Below are positions 24,595-31,510 of a stretch of 57,490 nucleotides of DNA, piece after piece. The notes beneath the pieces were generated by a model that did no database searches, was not told where the DNA came from, and saw only the letters and a program-made list of their open reading frames with translations. The position numbers and the translations under genes are program-made. Each line of letters starts with the position of its first letter. Within the stretch, counting starts at the first letter, position 1. Source of the stretch: an uncultured Clostridia bacterium (lineage in GTDB: Bacteria; Bacillota; Clostridia; Oscillospirales; Oscillospiraceae); the NCBI GenBank assembly GCA_946407675.1, contig CAMJPK010000002.1, positions 1-57,490 of the forward strand, given 5' to 3'.

Positions 24595-25823
24595 GTCCGG
24601 TAATCTCCGTTGATTCTGATATATTCGTAGGTGATGTCGCAGCCCCAGCAGACGCACGCGCCATCGCCCTCGCCCATGGCGATGCGGATGACGATGTCGT
24701 GCTCGGTGAGGATCTTCTTTGCGAGGGCCTCGTCAAAGGCAAGACCGCGCCCGGCGATGCACACCGGGATCTCTCCCGCCGCGCTGGCGAAGCTGACGTC
24801 CACCTTGTCGGGGTCAAACTGCTCGCCGGAATAGCCCATCGCGCACAGCACGCGCCCCCAGTTGGCGTCCGCGCCGAAGATGGCCGCCTTGGTCAGCGTG
24901 GAGGAGATGACCGCCTTCGACAGCGCCTCGGCGCTTTGCTCGCTCGCCGCGCCCGTCACCTCGCAGGTGATGAGGTGCTTTGCGCCCTCGCCGTCGGAGG
25001 CCATCGCGATCGCGAGCGGAATGCAGACCGCCTTGAGCGCCGCGACAAAGGCGGCGTAGTCGGCGTTCTTTTCCGTGATCTCCGCGTTGCCGGCCAGTCC
25101 GTTGGCCATGACGCAGAAGGTGTCGTTGGTGGAGGTGTCGCCGTCGACGCTGATGCGGTTGAAGCTGACCTTCACGGTCTCCAGCAGGGCCTCGCGGATC
25201 ATCGCCGGGGAGATCGCGCAGTCCGTCGTGACGAAGCACAGCAGCGTTCCCATGTTGGGGTGGATCATGCCGGAGCCCTTGGTGACGCCGCCGATGCGGA
25301 CGGTCTTTCCGCCGATCACGGTCTCGACCGCGCCCTCCTTCTTCACGGTGTCCGTGGTCATGATGGCGTGGGCGCAGGCGTCGGAGCCCTCCGGCGTCGC
25401 GGAAAGGGAGGCATACAGCGCGCCGATGCCGTCCGTGATGACCTTTTCATTCAGCTCCTGCCCGATGACGCCCGTGGCCGCGCAGATCACGTCGTCGGCT
25501 GCGCAGCCGACGGCCTGCGCCACGGCGGCGCAGATGGCCTCCGCGTGGGCTTCGCCGTTGGGCGCGCAGGCGTTGGCGTTGCCGCTGTTGATGAACGCGG
25601 CGCGCGCGATGCCGTTGGCCAGATGCGCCTTGTCCACATGGATGTGGGCGGCCTTGACCGCGTTGGTCGTATACACCGCCGCGGTAGCGCAGGGCGTCTC
25701 CGAGACGATCAGCGCGATATCCTTTTTCTCTATGTTGTGGGACTTCACGCCGACGTGGATGCCGCCCGCCTTGAAGCCCTGCGCGGCGCACACGCCGCCT
25801 TCGATCGCTTTCCAGTTGCCCAT
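24591..25823 (-). CDS. argJ: Bifunctional ornithine acetyltransferase / N-acetylglutamate synthase
   Basis: This 410-residue ArgJ recycles the acetyl group from N-acetylornithine to glutamate and usually also makes N-acetylglutamate. It self-cleaves before the threonine in KGSGMIHPNMGTLL (about T193). SVDGDTSTNDT and FGADANWGR are family signatures. The ATG at 25823 lies 8 bases after GAGG; the ATG at 25829 touches that site and is less likely. With argJ present, a separate argA or argE is not needed. Confidence 0.95.
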   Translation of the reverse strand: MGNWKAIEGGVCAAQGFKAGGIHVGVKSHNIEKKDIALIVSETPCATAAVYTTNAVKAAHIHVDKAHLANGIARAAFINSGNANACAPNGEAHAEAICAAVAQAVGCAADDVICAATGVIGQELNEKVITDGIGALYASLSATPEGSDACAHAIMTTDTVKKEGAVETVIGGKTVRIGGVTKGSGMIHPNMGTLLCFVTTDCAISPAMIREALLETVKVSFNRISVDGDTSTNDTFCVMANGLAGNAEITEKNADYAAFVAALKAVCIPLAIAMASDGEGAKHLITCEVTGAASEQSAEALSKAVISSTLTKAAIFGADANWGRVLCAMGYSGEQFDPDKVDVSFASAAGEIPVCIAGRGLAFDEALAKKILTEHDIVIRIAMGEGDGACVCWGCDITYEYIRINGDYRT

Positions 25824-25833
25824 GTTCATTTCC

Positions 25834-26769
25834 TCACAGTACCAGTCCCGCGGTGGGCTCGAAGCCCAGCGCGAGGTTCATATTCTGAATGGCCGCGCCC
25901 GAGGCGCCCTTGCCGAGATTGTCGAAAACCGCCGTGACCGTGCACCGTTCGTCATTGCCCGCAACGACGATCTCCAGCGAATCGCGCCCCGCCTTCGCGT
26001 TGCCGTAGAGCTTTCCGTAGGCCGCGCTCTCCTCGGCGGTGGTCACATGTACGAGCGCGCATCCGGCATAGAACTGCGCGTAGACCGCGCGGAGCTGCTC
26101 CGGCGTCCGTACGCCGTGGAGACATTCGAGATGCAGCGGCACCGTCGTCGCCATGCCCTTGAAATAGTCGTCCACGATCGGGCAAAAGACCGGGGCATGC
26201 TGCAAGCCGCAGACCGCGACCATCTCCGGAATGTGCTTGTGGGCCTGCGACAGCGCGTAGATGCCGGGGCTGTCGAGCAGCCCGTCGCGCGCCGGGGCCT
26301 CATAGTCCGCGATCATGCTTTTGCCGCCGCCGGAATAGCCGGTCAGGGAAAAGCAGCTCAAAAGCGCGTCCGGCTTGAGAAAGCCGCCGGCGACCAGGGG
26401 GTAGACGATGCTGATAAAGCCGGTGGCGTGGCAGCCGGGGTTGGCGATGCGCTTTGCCGACGCGATGGCGTCCGCCTTGCCGAGCTCGGCAAAGCCGTAG
26501 ACCCAGCCCGGATCGACGCGGTGCGCCGTGGAGGTGTCGATGACGCAGGTGTTCGGGTTTTGCACGAAGCCGGCGGCCTCGATCGCCGCGGCGTCCGGCA
26601 GGCAGAGAAAGACGATGTCGGCGCCGTTCATCGCGTCGGCGCGGGCGGCGGGGTCCTTGCGCTGCGCCTCCGGCAGCGTCACGATCGTCAGATCGCTGCG
26701 CGCCGCGAGCCGCTGGCGGATCTGCAGCCCGGTCGTCCCGCTGCTTCCGTCGATGAATACCTTTGTCAT
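25834..26769 (-). CDS. argC: N-acetyl-gamma-glutamyl-phosphate reductase
   Basis: This 311-residue NADP-dependent reductase is of the shorter AGPR type 2. The nucleotide motif GSSGTTGLQI lies at 8-17, the active cysteine in ANPGCHATGFI (about 108-118), and a family histidine in HKHIPEM. It heads the operon, with GGGAGG 8 bases before the ATG. The order argC-argJ-argB-argD with short overlaps is common in Firmicutes. Regulation by ArgR is suggested by the upstream boxes. Confidence 0.95.
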   Translation of the reverse strand: MTKVFIDGSSGTTGLQIRQRLAARSDLTIVTLPEAQRKDPAARADAMNGADIVFLCLPDAAAIEAAGFVQNPNTCVIDTSTAHRVDPGWVYGFAELGKADAIASAKRIANPGCHATGFISIVYPLVAGGFLKPDALLSCFSLTGYSGGGKSMIADYEAPARDGLLDSPGIYALSQAHKHIPEMVAVCGLQHAPVFCPIVDDYFKGMATTVPLHLECLHGVRTPEQLRAVYAQFYAGCALVHVTTAEESAAYGKLYGNAKAGRDSLEIVVAGNDERCTVTAVFDNLGKGASGAAIQNMNLALGFEPTAGLVL

Positions 26770-26793
26770 GCACTTCGCCTCCCAGTTTGAGAT

Positions 26794-26870
26794 TATTGAA
26801 TATTATACATGCTATTCTGAATAAGTCAACAGAATCTGTAGATAATATTCAAATACTGTGAATATTCCGT
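26794..26870 (-). promoter_or_regulatory. argC promoter with ArgR-like ARG boxes
   Basis: On the minus strand TTGACT (26829-26824), a 16-base spacer and TATAAT (26807-26802) form the promoter. TTGAATATTAT occurs twice, once on the plus strand over the -10 box (26795-26805) and once on the minus strand (26852-26842), each extended to an ARG-box-like palindrome. GTGAATATTC (26858-26867) and TATTCTGAATA (26813-26823) add weaker sites. The pattern fits repression by ArgR with arginine; argR itself is not in the window. Confidence 0.78.
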
Positions 26871-26931
26871 AAAAACGATCCCTGTAGTTCCGTTTCGTTG
26901 TCGCTTTTGACAGGGAAGCGTCCGCGCTGCG

Positions 26932-28182
26932 TCAGCGCTTGCGCATTGCCAGCTGGCGCAGCTTCAGATCGGTGCGGTAAAAGTCCTTGTAGGTGCAGCC
27001 GGCACGGCCGCCCCCGGCGCAGGCGCAGGCGCAGGCGCACGCGCACGACGCGCAGGCGCAGGCACAGGAGCTGTGCGCGCAGCCGCCGCCGCGGGAGGAC
27101 CCGCCGCCGCTGCTGCGGGAGGAGACATGGTGCACCACCGGGATGTTGACCACGTTGACGCGGACATAGGTGTCCGGTGCGGAGGAATAGCGGTATTCGC
27201 CCTTGGTCTTGTACTTCAAGGCCTCCTTGTCCTCGTCGGGCACGTTTTCTTCCTTGATGACCTCCTCGCTCTTCACAAAGCTGCGGCCACAGTGGGCGCA
27301 GACGGTCTCCCCCTCGCCGCGGGGCGCGCCGCAGCCCTGGCAGACCGGGTAATAGGTGACCTTGGTGCGGGTGATCTTGGTCTTGGTCTCGCCGCCGAAG
27401 CTCGCGCTGCGGCGGTAGGCCTTCTTTGCCTTGCGGATCAGCAGGATCGGCAGCCCGACGAAGATGAGCAGGAACATCAGCCCGCCGAAGGCGGCCATGC
27501 CGTCATTGTCGGAGCTGTCCTGGTAATCGTAATACTCGCCGCTCCGGTCGCCGGGATTGTAGATGGCCTTGCTGTCGTTGAAGGCGCGGGCTTCGTTGGG
27601 ATAATTGACCGTGATCTGGTACGTGCCGCCGGGGGCGAGCGAGGTCGTCCAGACGTTGTAGCCGTCCTTGACAAGGCAATCCGGCGACCAGCTGGCGAGG
27701 TCCTCGCTGTTCCAGCGCACCGTCAGATTGTCGACCGCGATCTCGTCGAACCAGCCGGGCGTGAAGACATAGGCGGTCTGCCCCTCCTGAAAGAGGTTCA
27801 TCTGATACATATAGTCCTGCACCACGAGATAGTCGAAGCTGACGGTCTCGCCGGCGCGGTAGGACCGGTCGAGGTCGACGCGCACGCTGCTGCCGGATTC
27901 GGTGGAATAGCCGATGGAGGCGATCGTGTCGCTCAAGGGCCGGATCTCCACATACTCCCCGTTCGGGATGCCGACGGTGACCCATTCCAGCGCGCCGATG
28001 TCGTCGCGCAGGACCTTCCAGTCGATGTGGTAGTGCAGATTCACCGTGCCGTCCTCGTTGACATCGGCGGTGATCTCGTAATTGACGATCTCGTCCGTGG
28101 GGTCGGAAGCGCCGGCCGGCGTGCACAGCAGCACAAGGCACAGCAGCAGCGCCAGCGCAAATGCAATGCGGTTGCGTTTCAT
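26932..28182 (-). CDS. Membrane protein with zinc ribbon and cytoplasmic Cys-Ala repeat tail
   Basis: This 416-residue protein has a signal peptide (1-25), an extracytoplasmic beta domain (about 28-215) resembling DUF2207 N-domains, one membrane helix (about 230-250), a zinc ribbon (C281/C284/C295/C298), a Ser/Gly linker, and a striking tail at 368-396: CAHSS, CACACAS, CACACACACA, GGGRAGC. This gives ten cysteines, mostly alternating with alanine. A short basic end follows. The topology puts the tail in the cytosol. The ATG shares one base with the stop codon of the radical-SAM gene, so the two proteins are made together; the tail is a candidate substrate for that enzyme. Function is unknown. 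Confidence 0.85.
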   Translation of the reverse strand: MKRNRIAFALALLLCLVLLCTPAGASDPTDEIVNYEITADVNEDGTVNLHYHIDWKVLRDDIGALEWVTVGIPNGEYVEIRPLSDTIASIGYSTESGSSVRVDLDRSYRAGETVSFDYLVVQDYMYQMNLFQEGQTAYVFTPGWFDEIAVDNLTVRWNSEDLASWSPDCLVKDGYNVWTTSLAPGGTYQITVNYPNEARAFNDSKAIYNPGDRSGEYYDYQDSSDNDGMAAFGGLMFLLIFVGLPILLIRKAKKAYRRSASFGGETKTKITRTKVTYYPVCQGCGAPRGEGETVCAHCGRSFVKSEEVIKEENVPDEDKEALKYKTKGEYRYSSAPDTYVRVNVVNIPVVHHVSSRSSGGGSSRGGGCAHSSCACACASCACACACACAGGGRAGCTYKDFYRTDLKLRQLAMRKR

Positions 28183-29561
28183 CAGCACGCGCCTCCTTCC
28201 GTTCTGCCGCGGCGCAGCGGGCACACGCCGAGCATCTTTGCGCTCTCCGCGCGGCGCGCCCTGCACGCCTCGCTGTCCCAAATGGCAGCCCAGTCGTCCG
28301 TCAGCAGGTTGCCGAGGACGTCGGAGGAAAGCCAGCTCTGGCAGGGCACGACATTGCCGCCGGGCGTCACCGCCATGTTGCTCAGGCAGGCGCCGCAGCT
28401 CGGGACGCTGATGCCCAGCTCCTCGCAGAATTCCGGCTCCACCCAGCCGGGCGATGTGAAGCTGATCTCCATGCCGTTGGCGTAGCAGTATTCCACCGCC
28501 TCGCGCAGCACGGCCTTGATCTCCTCCGTCGTCAGCTGGAGCGCCTCGGAGGGCGCCGTCGCCGCCGCGCCGGTCGTGATGAGCCCGGAGCAGGTGACGT
28601 AGCGCACGCCCTTGCCGTGCAGGAACTCCAGCGTGGCGCGGTAATCCCGGTTCTTCGTGCACAGCGGCGTGTTGACGCTGAGGTTCAGCCCCGCGGCGAG
28701 GGCGTTTTCAATGCCCGCCACGGTATGCGCGTAGCCCTCCGCGCCCACCAGCGCGTTGTGGACCGCCGCATCGGCACTGTAAAAGGTGATCTGTAAGCTG
28801 TCCAGCGAGGCAGCGCGCAGGGCCTCGCACAGCTCGCTCGTCAGCGCAACGCCGTTGGTGTTCAGCCGCGTGACGAACCATGCCGCATGCTCGATGAGCT
28901 CCGGCAGGTCCTCGCGCAGCGTCGGCTCGCCGCCGGTGAAGGTGAGCTGCGGGATGCAGGCCTCCCGGCAGCGGTCGATGATCTGCTTCCACTGTTGCGT
29001 GGAAAGTTCCGTCTCCTCCGCGCAGGGCTGCCCCGCCGCATAGCAGTGGACGCACTTCTGGTTGCAGTGCCACTGTCCGTTGCGTGTCATGGCGCTGACC
29101 ATCAGATCCATGCGGTGCGGCGCGCGCATCTGCGGCGCATAGTCGCCCATGCTCAGGATCGGGATATCCTCATCCGGCATCTCGCCCTTTGCGATCTGGC
29201 GAAACGCGTTCATGATCCGGTAGATGTCCGATCGGATCAGCTTTCCGCTCAAAAGCGGGTAGACCTTCCGGACCTCCTTGATCGTCGCGCGCAGGATCTG
29301 CTCCACGTCATCGTCGCTGACCGGGCGTCCGGCATAGCGGTTGACCTCCTCGATGAAGCAGACGAGCAAAATGCTCCACGCCGTACCGACCGGGATGATG
29401 TCCTGTCCGTTGAGGATCGCGGCGCTCATGCCGTCCCCGTCCGGGCGCGGCGGCACCAGATGGATGCGGACGACGCCGGGGCCCTCCGGGTTCAGCGTCG
29501 TGTGCTGAACGCCGGTGAAGCGTTCCCGCAGAAAGCGCGCCTCGCGCTGTTGAATACTCAC
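28182..29561 (-). CDS. Radical SAM/SPASM protein with an extra N-terminal domain
   Basis: This protein of about 460 residues has the radical-SAM cluster motif WHCNQKCVHCY (C168/C172/C175 counted from the ATG at 29567), TFTGGEPTLRED (about 209-220), and a SPASM-type C-terminus with cysteines near 391, 394, 409, 435, 449 and 461. About 150 residues before the core form an additional helical domain. AAGGAGG abuts the ATG at 29567, so the GTG at 29561, 7 bases downstream of the site, is the likelier start. It is fourth in the aldehyde-oxidoreductase operon. It may modify the Cys-Ala protein, or help mature the tungsten enzyme, as known for some radical-SAM genes beside such enzymes. Confidence 0.88.
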   Translation of the reverse strand: MSIQQREARFLRERFTGVQHTTLNPEGPGVVRIHLVPPRPDGDGMSAAILNGQDIIPVGTAWSILLVCFIEEVNRYAGRPVSDDDVEQILRATIKEVRKVYPLLSGKLIRSDIYRIMNAFRQIAKGEMPDEDIPILSMGDYAPQMRAPHRMDLMVSAMTRNGQWHCNQKCVHCYAAGQPCAEETELSTQQWKQIIDRCREACIPQLTFTGGEPTLREDLPELIEHAAWFVTRLNTNGVALTSELCEALRAASLDSLQITFYSADAAVHNALVGAEGYAHTVAGIENALAAGLNLSVNTPLCTKNRDYRATLEFLHGKGVRYVTCSGLITTGAAATAPSEALQLTTEEIKAVLREAVEYCYANGMEISFTSPGWVEPEFCEELGISVPSCGACLSNMAVTPGGNVVPCQSWLSSDVLGNLLTDDWAAIWDSEACRARRAESAKMLGVCPLRRGRTEGGAC

Positions 29562-29576
29562 AGGCATACCTCCTTT

Positions 29577-31238
29577 TTATGCACGCAGGGAGGCGATCAG
29601 GCGGCGGAAATCCTCTCTGCCCCATACCACCGGCACGGGATAGAGCGGGTTGGCCTCCTTGAGCGCCCAGGTGATGATCTGCTCCACATCCTTGTCCTGG
29701 ATCATGTCCGCGCCGACGGGGATCTCCATTTCGCGCTTCATGTCCTCGATCCAGCGGATGAAGTTTTCCGCCTTTTCCGCGTTGTCCGCCCCGCCGATTC
29801 CGCAGACGTCCGCGAGGTCGGCAAGCTTTGCGTGCGCGGCCGGGCCGAACTGGCGCATGACATGGGGCAGGATAATGCTCATGGCCAGGCCGTGCGGCAC
29901 GCCGTAGAGCCCGCCGAGCGTATGGCCGGTGGCGTGGACGTAGCCGACGCAGCCGCGCGTGAACGCACGCCCCGCGAAGAAGGCAGCGCGCTGCATGCTC
30001 TGTCGCGCCGCGAGATCGCCGCCGTCGTGATAGGCCCGCAGCAGGTTTTCATGGATGAGCTGTACGGCCTCCTTGGCGAGCTTATCCTCCAACGGCGTAT
30101 TGTAGGTGTGGTTCGTATAGGCCTCGACCGCGTGGCACAGCGCGTCCATGCCCGTCGTGGCGGTGACAAAGGGCGGCAGGCCCATGGTCAGCTCCGGGTC
30201 CAGAATGGCGTACTTCGGCAAGATGCTCGGGTCGTTGATGCTGGCCTTGTGATGCGTGGCGCTGTCGGTGATGACGGCAGCCACGGTGGTCTCCGAGCCG
30301 GTGCCGGAGGTGGTCGGGATGGCGAAGAACAGCGGGATCTTGTGATGCACCTTCAGGATGCCCTGCAGCTGCGCAACGCTCTTGCGCGGGTGCACCGCCT
30401 TGGCTGCAATGGCCTTGGCGCAATCCATCGGCGCGCCGCCGCCGAAGGCGACGAGGCACTGGCAGTCGTTCTCCCGCCAGACGCGGAAGCCGGCCTCCAC
30501 GTTGTCGCTCGTGGGGTTCACGGCGATGTCGGAGAAGATGTGGAAATCAAAGCCCGCTTCCCGGAGGGAATCCAGCATCTTATCCAGCAATCCGAGCTTC
30601 ATCAGATTCGCGTCCGTGACGACAAGCACCTTTTCCGCGCCCTTTTCGCGCATGAACTCCGGCAGGCGCCGGATGCTGCCGGGCCCCTCGATGTACTCCG
30701 GCATGCGGTAGCCCATGAAATAGTTGGCGACCTTCATGACCGCTTGAAATGTCCTGCACCATACCTTTGACACGATGCTCGCTCCTTTTCCCCCGATGTT
30801 CTCAAATACGGCGCTCTCGCCGGTCTTTACCATGGTGATCGCGCGGATCGGACAGACCTTCGCGCATGTGCCGCAGCCGATGCATTCCACCGGCGCGCGC
30901 AGCGCCGCGATGGTGCGGATGTCGCCGCGCTTTTTCGGGCGGGTGATCGTCAGGCAGTCCGCCGGACAGTTGGTCACGCACACCGAGCAGCCCGCGCAGC
31001 GCATCGGGTCGATCGCCGGCTTTTCCCAGTCGCTTTTCGGCGTTTTTTTGGCGATATTTCCCGCAGGATCGACGATCGCGCCCTTGGCGCAGAGCCGCCC
31101 GCACAGTCCGCAGCCGACGCATTTGTCCGCGTCGATGCGGTGGCGCTCCTTCAGCGTGCCGCTGATCGCGCCGACCGGGCAGTTCTTCGCGCACAGCGTA
31201 CAGCCGATGCAGTTTTCGTTGATCGAATAAGCTCCCAT
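29577..31238 (-). CDS. Polyferredoxin-iron alcohol dehydrogenase fusion
   Basis: This 553-residue fusion has four ferredoxin motifs in its first 135 residues: CIGCTLCAKNCP, CVGCGLCGRLC, CAGCSVCVTNCP and CIGCGTCAKVCP, enough for four [4Fe-4S] clusters. After a linker, residues about 170-553 are a group III iron-dependent alcohol dehydrogenase with GGGAPMDCAKA (nucleotide binding), TTSGTGSE, and the metal site MDALCHAVE plus GHTLGGLYGVPHG. The frame is continuous with no sign of error. It sits 4 bases after the MoaD-like gene. With the neighbouring aldehyde oxidoreductase it could link ferredoxin electrons to alcohol/aldehyde interconversion. Confidence 0.93.
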   Translation of the reverse strand: MGAYSINENCIGCTLCAKNCPVGAISGTLKERHRIDADKCVGCGLCGRLCAKGAIVDPAGNIAKKTPKSDWEKPAIDPMRCAGCSVCVTNCPADCLTITRPKKRGDIRTIAALRAPVECIGCGTCAKVCPIRAITMVKTGESAVFENIGGKGASIVSKVWCRTFQAVMKVANYFMGYRMPEYIEGPGSIRRLPEFMREKGAEKVLVVTDANLMKLGLLDKMLDSLREAGFDFHIFSDIAVNPTSDNVEAGFRVWRENDCQCLVAFGGGAPMDCAKAIAAKAVHPRKSVAQLQGILKVHHKIPLFFAIPTTSGTGSETTVAAVITDSATHHKASINDPSILPKYAILDPELTMGLPPFVTATTGMDALCHAVEAYTNHTYNTPLEDKLAKEAVQLIHENLLRAYHDGGDLAARQSMQRAAFFAGRAFTRGCVGYVHATGHTLGGLYGVPHGLAMSIILPHVMRQFGPAAHAKLADLADVCGIGGADNAEKAENFIRWIEDMKREMEIPVGADMIQDKDVEQIITWALKEANPLYPVPVVWGREDFRRLIASLRA

Positions 31239-31242
31239 CTCT

Positions 31243-31497
31243 TTACCCTCCGCACACCGGCGACATGAGCCAGACCTCGTCGCCGTCGGAAAGGCGGCTC
31301 GTTTTTTTCCCCTGTTTGCCGTTGATGACCACGATGCAGCCGTCGATGTCCGCCGCCGTGATCTTCGTGTCTGGGTTGGCGCGCTTCGCCGCGTCCAGCA
31401 GCGCCGGATACAGCGTTTTCACATCGCCGGCCTCGGCGTCGAGCTCCTTTAAGCCCGTGTCCAGCCGCAGGAGGCCGAACAGCTTCACATGCACCAT
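31243..31497 (-). CDS. MoaD/ThiS-family sulfur-carrier protein
   Basis: This 84-residue ubiquitin-like protein ends in SPVCGG, the C-terminal Gly-Gly that is activated to a thiocarboxylate in MoaD. GDEVWLMSPVCGG and VVINGK fit the family. Its ribosome site GGAGGAAC overlaps the stop codon of the aldehyde oxidoreductase, so translation is coupled. The likely job is to donate sulfur for the dithiolene of the tungsten-pterin cofactor used by that enzyme. Confidence 0.92.
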   Translation of the reverse strand: MVHVKLFGLLRLDTGLKELDAEAGDVKTLYPALLDAAKRANPDTKITAADIDGCIVVINGKQGKKTSRLSDGDEVWLMSPVCGG

Positions 31498-31510
31498 GCT
31501 TTGTTCCTCC

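Noticed and set aside
26871-26916. CCCTGT...ACAGGG followed by ATCGTTTTT as terminator of the aldehyde-oxidoreductase operon
   Set aside because: The stem is 6 bp with a loop of about 30 bases, too weak to list as a terminator, although no better one is seen after 26932.
26995-27080. The GCAGGC repeat read as a simple-sequence artefact or assembly error
   Set aside because: Codons vary (GCA, GCG and GCC for Ala context; the serine interruptions are irregular) and the frame continues into a conserved-looking GGGRAGCTYKDFY end, so a real coding repeat is more likely.
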